From a virus, in IMG/VR virus record IMGVR_UViG_3300032053_000002, positions 44,752-108,751 of that record: 64,000 nucleotides of DNA; one strand, written 5' to 3'. The notes beneath the pieces were generated by a model. The model saw only the letters and a list, made by a program, of their open reading frames with translations. It searched no databases and was not told where the DNA came from. The translations under genes and the position numbers were made by a program. Within the stretch, counting starts at the first letter, position 1; each line of letters opens with the position of its first letter. This document shows, in pieces, positions 32,494-38,417 of this stretch.

Positions 32494-32568
32494 TCGGGGA
32501 AGCCAGGCTCGAACTGGCACGTTCCCGGTTCCGAGCCGGGGTTCTGATACCATTTGAACTATTCCCCG
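32494..32568 (-). tRNA. tRNA-Pro (anticodon CGG)
   Basis: Acceptor CGGGGAA/TTCCCCG, D-stem GTTC/GAAC, anticodon arm CCCGG-CTCGGAA-CCGGG, T-arm GCCAG-TTCGAGC-CTGGC, A73. Confidence 0.95.
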
Positions 32569-32576
32569 ATAATAAC

Positions 32577-32668
32577 GGAACGGATGCAAACCCGTGCTGG
32601 TCTCATATACCTATGGAGATGCGCCTTTTATTTGCATCATTTCTTTAGGCTGTTGGCATTTACGTTCC
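32577..32668 (-). ncRNA. Structured RNA between tRNA-Pro and tRNA-Arg
   Basis: 92 nt: outer stem GGAACG/CGTTCC and a nested 8-bp stem GATGCAAA/TTTGCATC enclosing a TCTC/GAGA hairpin. Not a tRNA and without Y-RNA motifs. Confidence 0.55.
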
Positions 32669-32671
32669 TCG

Positions 32672-32751
32672 TACCCACGACAGGATTTGAACCTGTGTTT
32701 TCAGCTCCAACTACGGATAAGAGTTTAGAAGACTCCCTCGGCTACGTGGGC
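32672..32751 (-). tRNA. tRNA-Arg (anticodon TCT), D-arm missing
   Basis: Acceptor GCCCACG/CGTGGGT, anticodon arm GGAGT-CTTCTAA-ACTCT, T-arm ACAGG-TTCAAAT-CCTGT, A73. A 24-nt stretch after the anticodon stem replaces the D-arm; A9-G10-C11 can pair with GCT in it. Confidence 0.85.
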
Positions 32752-32907
32752 ATTTTTCTTATTGAATACCTGGAAACTATTTCTCTTTGTTTGTTTTCAA
32801 ACTCGATCAATATACTATTTTCGCCCCACTGGCGACAATCCTACATTTTCTTTTGTATAATGTCACCCGTTTCTCATTATTTTTCCAAGTATAAATATAT
32901 TCATATT

Positions 32908-33189
32908 TCATAAGATATAATAGGGATAACATTTGCACGGTTTTAATTTATTTATTTTTCCTCTTTTCATACAAATCGGGCATGGTATGTAATCATATAT
33001 CAATTTACTCAATACCAATTTTTTTCGATATTTTTCTGTCCATGTATTACTTTTATTAACAAATTCTTTATGTAGAAATTGCGGTTCATAATAAAAAGAA
33101 TAAAATAATACACAACATAATGGTATATCAGAATGAATCCCGCATTTTATATTATGCGACATCAATCTTATAAATTTAATATGCATCAT
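32908..33189 (-). CDS. Small Cys-rich protein
   Basis: About 93 residues from ATG 33189/33186, directly after tRNA-Leu and without a clear ribosome site. A C-terminal CPICMKRGKINKLKPCKC suggests metal binding. The gap 32752-32907 shows nothing else. Confidence 0.5.
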   Translation of the reverse strand: MMHIKFIRLMSHNIKCGIHSDIPLCCVLFYSFYYEPQFLHKEFVNKSNTWTEKYRKKLVLSKLIYDYIPCPICMKRGKINKLKPCKCYPYYIL

Positions 33190-33191
33190 AG

Positions 33192-33265
33192 TAGCACGGG
33201 TGGGACTCGAACCCACAACATTCAGATTTTGAATCTGACGGCTCTACCAATTGGTCTACCGTGCC
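33192..33265 (-). tRNA. tRNA, anticodon CAA (Leu) on a short-variable-loop scaffold
   Basis: Acceptor GGCACGG/CCGTGCT, anticodon arm TCAGA-TTCAAAA-TCTGA, T-arm GTGGG-TTCGAGT-CCCAC, A73. The anticodon is leucine's, yet the variable loop has 5 nt instead of a leucine-type long arm, and the D-stem pairs poorly. Confidence 0.85.
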
Positions 33266-33316
33266 ATTAGGTTATATCCTTAGCAAATATAAAATATCTT
33301 AGGGTATACCCTTTCG

Positions 33317-33389
33317 GGTGGGCGATGGGATTTGAACCCATACTCCGCGGGTCACAACCGCGTAATGCTACCATTACAACACGCTCACC
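33317..33389 (-). tRNA. tRNA-His (anticodon GTG)
   Basis: Anticodon arm CGCGG-TTGTGAC-CCGCG, T-arm ATGGG-TTCAAAT-CCCAT. G-1 is encoded opposite C73, as in bacterial tRNA-His; the acceptor has one A-C mismatch (GTGAGCG/CGCCCAC). Confidence 0.93.
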
Positions 33390-33399
33390 ATATAAATAA

Positions 33400-33461
33400 A
33401 ACGAACAAGTAATCGAACAGGATGTATTTTCAAATGATAACCCTATTTCGTTCGGCTCGTT
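33400..33461 (-). ncRNA. Short Y-RNA-like RNA
   Basis: 62 nt: end helix AACGAGC/GTTCGTT (7 bp), then CCGA, inner helix AATAGG/CCTGTT, GGGTTATC in the loop, and GATTACTTG on the 3' strand. Same signature as 21401-21459. Between tRNA-His and tRNA-Pro. Confidence 0.75.
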
Positions 33462-33465
33462 CTAT

Positions 33466-33546
33466 TGGTCGGGATGGTCGGATTTGAACCGACGAAATCT
33501 CCTGCTCCCAAAGCAGGCGCGATAAACCAGGCTACGCTACATCCCG
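33466..33546 (-). tRNA. tRNA-Pro (anticodon TGG), CCA encoded
   Basis: Acceptor CGGGATG/CATCCCG, anticodon arm CCTGC-TTTGGGA-GCAGG, T-arm GTCGG-TTCAAAT-CCGAC, A73 followed by CCA. Confidence 0.95.
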
Positions 33547-33550
33547 TTTT

Positions 33551-33799
33551 TTATAACTCGTAACTTTTTTCAATCTTGTATAACTTTTTATCTACACCGG
33601 CTAACCTATATGAAGAATACAATAAAATTCCTGGAAAGTGTTTTTTGAAAACCGTAAGTAAATTGTTATAATCTCCAGTTTTCATTTCTTCTCGTATTTT
33701 TGTCGCCAGTTCTTTTGAAGTCAACTTACCGACCATTCCAAGAATATAGAACGCGTTTCCTTTCGGCCCGCCAATATCTAAACGTAACGTTTTTTGCAT
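33551..33799 (-). CDS. Conserved small phage protein
   Basis: 82 residues beginning RLDIGGPKGNAFYILGMVGKL, a pattern I have seen in phage hypotheticals. GAGGG precedes ATG 33799. Function unknown. Confidence 0.7.
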   Translation of the reverse strand: MQKTLRLDIGGPKGNAFYILGMVGKLTSKELATKIREEMKTGDYNNLLTVFKKHFPGILLYSSYRLAGVDKKLYKIEKSYEL

Positions 33800-33835
33800 T
33801 TCACATCCCTCTTTCCAACTTTAAAATTTCGTTTG

Positions 33836-33907
33836 TCCGCGTGGATGGAATCGAACCATCAACCCCCTGCTTATAAGACAGATGCGCTACCATTGCGCCA
33901 CACGCGG
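33836..33907 (-). tRNA. tRNA-Ile (anticodon TAT)
   Basis: Acceptor CCGCGTG/CACGCGG, anticodon arm TCTGT-CTTATAA-GCAGG, T-arm GATGG-TTCGATT-CCATC, A73. Reads AUA, common in AT-rich phages. Confidence 0.93.
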
Positions 33908-33919
33908 TATAAAAAACTA

Positions 33920-34028
33920 TGCCGACGACGGGAGTGGAATTCCCGCTTACGTGTTCGCCTCGTCCCTGATTGGGACGATAACCCTGACAATTCGCGTAAG
34001 CCTCAAATCTCCACTGTCAGGACCGGCA
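33920..34028 (-). ncRNA. Pseudoknotted structured RNA
   Basis: 109 nt closed by TGCCG/CGGCA. GCTTACG/CGTAAGC (7 bp) and GTGGA/TCCAC nest, while CCTGACA/TGTCAGG (7 bp) crosses them, giving a pseudoknot; GTCCC/GGGAC forms a hairpin. Matches no RNA family I know. Sits between tRNA-Ile and a small gene. Confidence 0.65.
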
Positions 34029-34052
34029 TGTGTCGTTAAATATAAATATACT

Positions 34053-34259
34053 TTAAAAAACCTTTTTAAGTTCCTCAACATCAATGGCTCTGCACGTCAG
34101 AATTCCATTATACAACTTCTCAATCTCTTTTGTTCGTTCTTCGGATAAACACGTCGTGCCATCACATTTCTCATCGTTCATTACATCAATCAGAGCGTTT
34201 TCCAATCTATCGATGTACTCGATGTAAAGTTTTACCTCTTCTTCTTTGGTGATTTTCAT
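34053..34259 (-). CDS. Small helical protein
   Basis: 68 residues from ATG 34259 (AAGGAAAG upstream); acidic helices with two Cys (EKCDG, ILTCR). Preceded by a class A promoter. Confidence 0.6.
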   Translation of the reverse strand: MKITKEEEVKLYIEYIDRLENALIDVMNDEKCDGTTCLSEERTKEIEKLYNGILTCRAIDVEELKKVF

Positions 34260-34286
34260 TTTACTTTCCTTCTTTTGTCTATAATC

Positions 34287-34315
34287 AATATACAAAACAA
34301 AAGCATAACAGTCAA
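34287..34315 (-). promoter_or_regulatory. Sigma70-like promoter (class A)
   Basis: TTGACT (34310-34315), 17-nt spacer, TATATT (34287-34292). Confidence 0.8.
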
Positions 34316-34328
34316 GTATTATTTTTTG

Positions 34329-34399
34329 CAGCGTCTAATGGAATCGAACCAATGCCACCGAGTTCAAAGCCCGGCGTTCTACCGTTAAACTAAGACGCT
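34329..34399 (-). tRNA. tRNA-Gln (anticodon TTG)
   Basis: Acceptor AGCGTCT/AGACGCT, anticodon arm CCGGG-CTTTGAA-CTCGG, T-arm ATTGG-TTCGATT-CCATT, G73. Confidence 0.95.
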
Positions 34400-34435
34400 A
34401 TTTCTTTTTTTTCATTACGGCGAATCCACTATTTT

Positions 34436-34603
34436 TTATTCTTTTTCTTTAATGGAAAAATATCGCACATTATACATCGGAACAACCGTGATTTCTTTTC
34501 CGTTATAAAATTCAACACGATTACCGGAATCAAAGAATGCGAAATCGTCGACATCAAAAGTGAAAGGCGTACTGTTCTCAAAAACTATTGAAACACGATA
34601 CAT
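34436..34603 (-). CDS. Small protein
   Basis: 55 residues (MYRVSIVFENSTPFTFDVDD...) with AAAGGAGAA upstream; strand-rich, probably a small beta fold. Unknown family. Confidence 0.6.
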   Translation of the reverse strand: MYRVSIVFENSTPFTFDVDDFAFFDSGNRVEFYNGKEITVVPMYNVRYFSIKEKE

Positions 34604-34606
34604 TTT

Positions 34607-34762
34607 TTATTCTCCTTTTTCTAATTTTATTTTTTCTTTTCTGCGAGTCCATCGTTTCCAGTATCTTTTCCAGAAACCAGGAATTTTTTCTGTATAAAAT
34701 CGTCCATCCCCGTTATAATCCCATTTTATATGTTTTCGCCGAACTAATTTTTGTTTTCCCAT
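34607..34762 (-). CDS. Small basic protein
   Basis: 51 residues, very Lys/Arg/Trp-rich (FWKRYWKRWTRRKEK). It begins just after tRNA-Val with no clear ribosome site, ends 3 nt before the next ATG. Nucleic-acid binding plausible. Confidence 0.5.
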   Translation of the reverse strand: MGKQKLVRRKHIKWDYNGDGRFYTEKIPGFWKRYWKRWTRRKEKIKLEKGE

Positions 34763-34764
34763 AG

Positions 34765-34842
34765 TAGCGCCAGAGGGATTTGAACCCCCGAAAATGTCAG
34801 GGTGTAGACCTGATGCCTTAGACCGAACTTGGCGATGGCGCT
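34765..34842 (-). tRNA. tRNA-Val (anticodon TAC), C33
   Basis: Acceptor AGCGCCA/TGGCGCT, anticodon arm TCAGG-TCTACAC-CCTGA, A73. As in the other valine tRNA (25439), position 33 is C instead of U. Confidence 0.87.
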
Positions 34843-34849
34843 ATTTCAG

Positions 34850-34922
34850 TGGCGACAATTGGAGTTGAACCAACATCTGAACGCTTATGAAACGTCCGCT
34901 CTACCAGTTAAGCTATGTCGCC
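34850..34922 (-). tRNA. tRNA-Met/Ile2 (anticodon CAT)
   Basis: Acceptor GGCGACA/TGTCGCC, anticodon arm GACGT-TTCATAA-GCGTT, T-arm GTTGG-TTCAACT-CCAAT, A73. Confidence 0.93.
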
Positions 34923-34927
34923 ATTAT

Positions 34928-35083
34928 TTATCCTTTTTTTAATATTTTTAAATTTCTTTTCTCCCAACAATCTTTGCACAGCCATTTCCACTTCTCGTCT
35001 ATCATTCGCCAAAATATTCTGGCGACAAGAAATCCTTTTACACCGCACTCATCACATTTATTTTTATAGTCACTGTTACTCAT
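34928..35083 (-). CDS. Small zinc-finger protein
   Basis: 51 residues with CDECG and CKDCW pairs. The ATG (35083) begins at the A of the CCA end of tRNA-Lys, so gene and tRNA abut with no room for a ribosome site. Confidence 0.55.
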   Translation of the reverse strand: MSNSDYKNKCDECGVKGFLVARIFWRMIDEKWKWLCKDCWEKRNLKILKKG

Positions 35084-35158
35084 GGTGGAAGTGAAGGGAA
35101 TCGAACCCCCAACCTTTTGCTTAAGAGGCAATTGCGCTACCAATTGCGCCACACTTCC
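35083..35158 (-). tRNA. tRNA-Lys (anticodon CTT), CCA encoded
   Basis: Acceptor GGAAGTG/CACTTCC, anticodon loop CTCTTAA on stem ATTGC/GCAAA (first pair mismatched), T-loop TTCGATT, A73-CCA. Confidence 0.93.
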
Positions 35159-35167
35159 GTTTTTTAG

Positions 35168-35244
35168 TGGGCAAGATGAGATTTGAACTCACATTTTCAA
35201 CCGTTACCTGAATCCCGCGTATCAGACGGGTGGGATACTTGCCC
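35168..35244 (-). tRNA. tRNA-Ile (anticodon GAT), D-arm missing
   Basis: Acceptor GGGCAAG/CTTGCCC, anticodon arm CCCGT-CTGATAC-GCGGG, T-arm GTGAG-TTCAAAT-CTCAT, A73. Only TATCCCA lies before the anticodon stem and 21 nt after it, the same layout as the three arginine tRNAs. Confidence 0.85.
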
Positions 35245-35250
35245 GTATTT

Positions 35251-35562
35251 TTAATTGTCCATCACAACTTTTTTACTTTTTATTATAACTACCCATTCAG
35301 TGCGTCCAGTTCCGGCAATATTAGGAGTGGTTTTGGATTCATTATTAATACGTTCTCCCAATTTATGAGAATTGTAAAAGTTTTCGCTAACTTCAATCGT
35401 TAATTCGATGTCGTCACTAACAAAACTGAGTTCACAGTTGTGTTCAACTACAATTTTTAGTACAACAATATAATGAATCTTGATATTACGTTCTCCTGAA
35501 AATACATTAACGCACAACAAAAATATCGTTGCGGCTATTAAAAATATAAAACCGGCTTTCAT
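35251..35562 (-). CDS. Exported protein, paralogue of lipoprotein 26993
   Basis: 103 residues with a signal-like hydrophobic N-terminus (FIFLIAATIFLLCVNVFSG) and the domain IHYIVVLKI...TIEVSENFYNSHKLGERINNES shared with 26993-27454. It lacks the coiled coil; a lipobox-like Cys is less clear. Confidence 0.7.
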   Translation of the reverse strand: MKAGFIFLIAATIFLLCVNVFSGERNIKIHYIVVLKIVVEHNCELSFVSDDIELTIEVSENFYNSHKLGERINNESKTTPNIAGTGRTEWVVIIKSKKVVMDN

Positions 35563-35612
35563 TTTTTATATCCCCTTGTTTTTATTTACTTAATTTGTTC
35601 GCCCCTGGTAGC

Positions 35613-35639
35613 TGGATGTATTCTATTAGAATTCACCCA
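35613..35639 (-). other. Long hairpin
   Basis: An 11-of-12-bp stem (TGGGTGAATTCT, AAT loop) in the gap upstream of the exported-protein gene. It may be a processing or attenuation site; no T-run. Confidence 0.4.
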
Positions 35640-35653
35640 CATCTCTAACATTG

Positions 35654-35730
35654 TGGGAGCGACAGGAATCGAACCTGCGTTTGTACGGATTAAAAGTCCG
35701 TTGCGAAAGCCAACAATTTGCTACGCTCCC
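35654..35730 (-). tRNA. tRNA-Lys (anticodon TTT)
   Basis: Acceptor GGGAGCG/CGCTCCC, anticodon arm ACGGA-CTTTTAA-TCCGT, T-arm GCAGG-TTCGATT-CCTGT, A73; D-loop slightly enlarged. Confidence 0.95.
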
Positions 35731-35739
35731 GTTTTTTTA

Positions 35740-35937
35740 TTACTGTGGGAAAATTATCATCCCTCCCCCAATAATTTCATTTTCATCCTGACATTTACAT
35801 TCAACTCTAAACCATCCCCACTTATTACGCGCCATCCAATATCGACCTTTTTTATCTTTATACAGATTAACTGGTTTATTCTCTACCAAATCCATAAACA
35901 TAAATTTAATTTTTGTCATTGGCCTGCTACCTAACAT
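35740..35937 (-). CDS. Small protein
   Basis: 65 residues (GRYWMARNKWGWFRVECKC...) with AAGGAGAT before ATG 35937. Trp-rich beta-type sequence; unknown. Confidence 0.6.
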   Translation of the reverse strand: MLGSRPMTKIKFMFMDLVENKPVNLYKDKKGRYWMARNKWGWFRVECKCQDENEIIGGGMIIFPQ

Positions 35938-35956
35938 AATATCTCCTTTTCATTTT

Positions 35957-36064
35957 TTACAGATGTCTCAAAAAATCTGGATCGTCTTTGTTGTCCCAAT
36001 AAACCCAAGCCATTCCCACGGCGACAACCAATACAATAATAATCGCAATTACATCAAATAACAT
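35957..36064 (-). CDS. Tiny membrane protein
   Basis: 35 residues: one hydrophobic helix (IAIIIVLVVAVGMAWVYW) plus a charged tail; GGGAGAAA precedes ATG 36064. Confidence 0.6.
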   Translation of the reverse strand: MLFDVIAIIIVLVVAVGMAWVYWDNKDDPDFLRHL

Positions 36065-36087
36065 AAATTTCTCCCATATGTGTTTAG

Positions 36088-36170
36088 TGGAAGCAGTAAG
36101 ATTCGAACTTACTCACTCGTAGAGAACGGATTTACAGTCCGCCACGACTCACCATCTTCGCCGTGCTTCC
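36088..36170 (-). tRNA. tRNA-Tyr (anticodon GTA)
   Basis: Acceptor GGAAGCA/TGCTTCC, anticodon arm GCGGA-CTGTAAA-TCCGT, long class II variable arm, T-arm GTAAG-TTCGAAT-CTTAC, A73. Confidence 0.95.
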
Positions 36171-36176
36171 AATTAT

Positions 36177-36341
36177 TTATTCGCCATAATCTTCTGACTT
36201 GATTTTATATCCGCGACAAGCGCGTCTTTCTCTTTCTTTTCTTTTACTGTTTATCTTGCGAACTCTGAAACGACCATCAAAGAACCGATCTCTTTTTTCC
36301 AGTTCGTGAAGAATTCTTTTGTTTAATTCCGCGATTTTCAT
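36177..36341 (-). CDS. Small basic protein
   Basis: 54 residues (MKIAELNKRILHELEKRDRFF...) rich in Lys/Arg/Glu; abuts the next gene. Unknown. Confidence 0.55.
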   Translation of the reverse strand: MKIAELNKRILHELEKRDRFFDGRFRVRKINSKRKERERRACRGYKIKSEDYGE

Positions 36342-36343
36342 CT

Positions 36344-36559
36344 TTATTGTTCCCACTTCAGTTGCGTTCCTTTATAAACTTTAGCATCTTTTGGCACACA
36401 CTTCGTGCACCAAATCATTTTACGTTCTTCATCGGTACAATTAAACCCTCTATCTGGGCGAAACTCAAACGAAACCTCGCCGATTTTAATTCTTTTACCG
36501 CATTTAATACAGTTTGGTTTGTCTTCTTTAAACTCGATAATATACTTTGTAACTTTCAT
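36344..36559 (-). CDS. Zinc-finger protein
   Basis: 71 residues with CIKCGKR and CTKC pairs 35 residues apart; AAAGGAA before ATG 36559. Preceded by a class A promoter. Confidence 0.7.
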   Translation of the reverse strand: MKVTKYIIEFKEDKPNCIKCGKRIKIGEVSFEFRPDRGFNCTDEERKMIWCTKCVPKDAKVYKGTQLKWEQ

Positions 36560-36590
36560 AACGTTCCTTTCACTTTTTTATCAGTATACT

Positions 36591-36619
36591 AATATACGTC
36601 AAGAAAACGAATTTGTCAA
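36591..36619 (-). promoter_or_regulatory. Sigma70-like promoter (class A)
   Basis: TTGACA (36614-36619), 17-nt spacer, TATATT (36591-36596). Confidence 0.8.
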
Positions 36620-36630
36620 CCGATTTTTTG

Positions 36631-36702
<72 letters not shown>

Positions 36703-36705
36703 GTG

Positions 36706-36778
36706 CGGAACCGACGGGATTCGAACCCGCATCGGCCAGATCGACAGTCTGGTGCCCTACCAATTAGACCACAGCTCC
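36706..36778 (-). tRNA. tRNA-Asp (anticodon GTC)
   Basis: Acceptor GGAGCTG/CGGTTCC, anticodon arm CCAGA-CTGTCGA-TCTGG, T-loop TTCGAAT, G73. Confidence 0.95.
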
Positions 36779-36781
36779 AAT

Positions 36782-36852
36782 AAGGGATGTTTACGTTTTC
36801 TACTCGCCGCTCACCTTGTCATGACTTAGGTACGTTTAGGCAGCCATCCCTT
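36782..36852 (-). ncRNA. Structured RNA between two tRNA-Asp genes
   Basis: 71 nt closed by AAGGGATG/CATCCCTT (8 bp) with an inner ACCT/AGGT hairpin around TCATGA. Not tRNA-like. Confidence 0.5.
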
Positions 36853-36930
36853 TGGCGGTGACGACGGGATTCGAACCCGCAACCCTCTGCGTGACAGGCA
36901 GGCGTTCTGACCGGTTGGAACTACATCACC
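36853..36930 (-). tRNA. tRNA-Asp (anticodon GTC), second gene, CCA encoded
   Basis: Acceptor GGTGATG/CGTCACC, anticodon loop CTGTCAC, T-arm GCGGG-TTCGAAT-CCCGT, G73-CCA. Clearly different in sequence from the other tRNA-Asp. Confidence 0.93.
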
Positions 36931-36953
36931 ATTTCGTTGATGTCAACGATTTG

Positions 36954-37028
36954 CTTCTTCAATGAGGCTCGAACTCACATTTTCTGCTCTTCTGAGAGCA
37001 GATGTCCTTCCTACTAGACGATGAAGAA
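36954..37028 (-). tRNA. tRNA with 8-nt anticodon loop, Gln-like ends
   Basis: Acceptor TTCTTCA/TGAAGAA with T1-A72 and G73 as in tRNA-Gln, D-arm GTCT/GGAC, T-arm GTGAG-TTCGAGC-CTCAT. The anticodon arm is CTGCT-CTCAGAAG-AGCAG, an 8-nt loop (or an 8-bp hairpin with CAGA loop), so the anticodon is ambiguous. It could be a frameshift-type suppressor or a decaying gene. Confidence 0.65.
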
Positions 37029-37112
37029 AACGAAAAAACAAAATCGTCGACTATTTTATTCTTTCGCCGTGGATAAAACCGATTTGATCAAACCGGCATT
37101 GCCCCACATTTG

Positions 37113-37198
37113 CAGATGCGGCAGGACTTGAACCCGCACAAAGCATTTTCTGTCTTCGGTTTTGGAGACCGACGTTTTACCAGTTAAACTACGCATCT
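37113..37198 (-). tRNA. tRNA-Trp (anticodon CCA), long variable region
   Basis: Acceptor AGATGCG/CGCATCT, anticodon arm TCGGT-CTCCAAA-ACCGA, T-arm GCGGG-TTCAAGT-CCTGC, G73. The variable region is about 18 nt, unusual for tryptophan. The 84 nt before it contain a CCGGTTT/AAATCGG hairpin. Confidence 0.92.
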
Positions 37199-37205
37199 AT
37201 TTTTG

Positions 37206-37333
37206 TTGGACAGGCAGGATTCGAACCCACACCCACCCGCTTATCATGCGATAACATTTTCTCTGGCGACCCGTTATCGGATAATTTTTGAAAAAACGTG
37301 TTTTAGGTGCTCTTCCAGTTGAGCTACTGTCCA
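37206..37333 (-). tRNA. tRNA with about 55-nt insertion
   Basis: Acceptor TGGACAG/CTGTCCA, D-arm GCTC-AACTGGAA-GAGC and T-loop TTCGAAT are normal, but 79 nt instead of about 23 lie between D- and T-arms. The insert holds CGATAAC/GTTATCG. It may be an intron or an extreme variable arm; the anticodon cannot be assigned. Confidence 0.6.
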
Positions 37334-37339
37334 ATTTTG

Positions 37340-37411
37340 TGCTCCCGTAGGGACTTGAACCCTAAACTCGCGGCTTAAAAGGCCGGTGCGATACCATTTC
37401 GCCACGGAAGC
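37340..37411 (-). tRNA. tRNA-Lys (anticodon TTT), second gene
   Basis: Acceptor GCTTCCG/CGGGAGC, anticodon loop CTTTTAA on CCGGC/GCCGC (first pair mismatched), T-arm TAGGG-TTCAAGT-CCCTA, A73. Confidence 0.93.
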
Positions 37412-37423
37412 ATATTATTTTAG

Positions 37424-37495
37424 TGGAGACGACCGGAATCGAACCGGCCCAGTCTGCTTGCAAGGCAGTCTCGCCCCCTTGGCACATGCGTCCCC
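37424..37495 (-). tRNA. tRNA-Ala (anticodon TGC)
   Basis: Acceptor GGGGACG/CGTCTCC with G3-T70, anticodon loop CTTGCAA, T-arm GCCGG-TTCGATT-CCGGT, A73. Confidence 0.94.
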
Positions 37496-37499
37496 AAAT

Positions 37500-37640
37500 T
37501 TATTCTTCCTTATCGTCACACAAAAATATCGGAAGTTTTTCAGCAATTTCTTTTTCAGTTGGTTCTCGTTTAAGTTTTTTTCTTAAATCTTCCGTAACCA
37601 TTTCAACCAACTTATTCATTTTTTCGCCAGATAGTTTCAT
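37500..37640 (-). CDS. Small helical protein
   Basis: 46 residues (MKLSGEKMNKLVEMVTEDL...) with GGGAGA before ATG 37640, lying between tRNA-fMet and tRNA-Ala. Unknown. Confidence 0.6.
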   Translation of the reverse strand: MKLSGEKMNKLVEMVTEDLRKKLKREPTEKEIAEKLPIFLCDDKEE

Positions 37641-37664
37641 AAAATCTCCCTTTTATATTTTCAG

Positions 37665-37738
37665 TAGCAGGGGCCGGATTCGAACCGGCGAATGACGTGG
37701 CTTATGAAACCACCGAGATACCGCTTCTCTACCCTGCG
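37665..37738 (-). tRNA. Initiator tRNA-fMet (anticodon CAT)
   Basis: Acceptor CGCAGGG/CCCTGCT leaves the 1-72 pair mismatched (C-T), the hallmark of initiators. Anticodon arm GTGGT-TTCATAA-GCCAC lacks the usual three G-C pairs. A73. Confidence 0.88.
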
Positions 37739-37741
37739 ATG

Positions 37742-37812
37742 AGCGCTATATCGGAATTGAACCGACGTCTCTTGGTTGGAAGCCAAGTATAATACCTTTA
37801 TACCAATAGCGC
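37742..37812 (-). tRNA. tRNA-Gly (anticodon TCC)
   Basis: Acceptor GCGCTAT/ATAGCGC, anticodon arm CTTGG-CTTCCAA-CCAAG, T-arm GTCGG-TTCAATT-CCGAT, T73. Confidence 0.95.
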
Positions 37813-37814
37813 AT

Positions 37815-37843
37815 TTACATTATTACGATTTTTACATAGTCAA
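37815..37843 (-). promoter_or_regulatory. Possible promoter inside the tRNA array
   Basis: TTGACT (37838-37843) with a weak -10 (ATGTAA at 17 nt, TAATAA slightly closer), upstream of tRNA-Gly. Confidence 0.45.
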
Positions 37844-37863
37844 CTATATAAAAATCTTTTTTG

Positions 37864-37936
37864 TGGACTCCCTGGGGGTCGAACCCAGCTCTTCGGATTT
37901 TCAGTCCGCCGCAGCTACCGAGTTTGCTTGAAGTCC
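37864..37936 (-). tRNA. tRNA-Phe (anticodon GAA)
   Basis: Acceptor GGACTTC/GGAGTCC, anticodon loop CTGAAAA, T-loop TTCGACC, A73. Confidence 0.93.
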
Positions 37937-38001
37937 ATTCATTATAAAATCAATGTTTCAAATCGTTCTAATTTCTTTCCTTTCTTTTTACAGATTATTT
38001 G

Positions 38002-38073
38002 AGCTCCCGTCCGGCCTTGAACCGAAGTCTGATGATTACGAATCAACTGTTTTGCCAACTAAACTACGGAAGC
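38002..38073 (-). tRNA. tRNA-Thr (anticodon CGT)
   Basis: Acceptor GCTTCCG/CGGGAGC, anticodon loop TTCGTAA (stem has one T-T mismatch), T-arm TTCGG-TTCAAGG-CCGGA, T73. Confidence 0.92.
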
Positions 38074-38085
38074 ATTTCTTTTTTG

Positions 38086-38158
38086 CTCCAGCGGTGAGAC
38101 TCGAACTCACAACCTCGTGCTTAACAGGCACTTGCTCCGCCAATTGAGCTACGCTGGA
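38086..38158 (-). tRNA. tRNA-Asn (anticodon GTT)
   Basis: Acceptor TCCAGCG/CGCTGGA, anticodon loop CTGTTAA, T-arm GTGAG-TTCGAGT-CTCAC, G73. Confidence 0.95.
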
Positions 38159-38162
38159 ATTA

Positions 38163-38238
38163 TGGAGTCGGTGGAGGGACTCGAACCCCCGAATAGTGGG
38201 TTTGCAGCCCACCGCGATAGCCACTACGCCACACCGAC
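38163..38238 (-). tRNA. tRNA-Cys (anticodon GCA), CCA encoded
   Basis: Acceptor GTCGGTG/CACCGAC, anticodon arm GTGGG-CTGCAAA-CCCAC, T-loop TTCGAGT, T73-CCA. Confidence 0.95.
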
Positions 38239-38248
38239 ATTTTCTTTG

Positions 38249-38328
38249 CGCCCACGACAGGACTCGAACCCGCATTTCCAACTCCACTTACGGATAGTGC
38301 GTTCGAAGCGCACCTCGGTTACGTGGGC
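38249..38328 (-). tRNA. tRNA-Arg (anticodon TCG), D-arm missing
   Basis: Acceptor GCCCACG/CGTGGGC, anticodon arm GTGCG-CTTCGAA-CGCAC, T-arm GCGGG-TTCGAGT-CCTGT, G73. Same layout as 8064 and 32672; here A10 pairs with T where the others have G10-C (covariation). Confidence 0.87.
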
Positions 38329-38335
38329 AAATTTG

Positions 38336-38408
38336 TAGAGCCAGGGGGAATCGAACCCGTCCATTTCTGGGTTGAAGGCCCAGTTGCCTACCGTTAGCAG
38401 ATGGCTCC
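38336..38408 (-). tRNA. tRNA-Glu (anticodon TTC), C33 and weak T-stem
   Basis: Acceptor GGAGCCA/TGGCTCT, anticodon arm CTGGG-CCTTCAA-CCCAG (C at position 33), A73. The T-stem has only three good pairs. Confidence 0.85.
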
Positions 38409-38417
38409 ATTATGAAA

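Noticed and set aside
33920-34028. HDV-like ribozyme
   Set aside because: The crossing helices look similar at first, but there is no P3 hairpin between the second helix and the return strand of the first.
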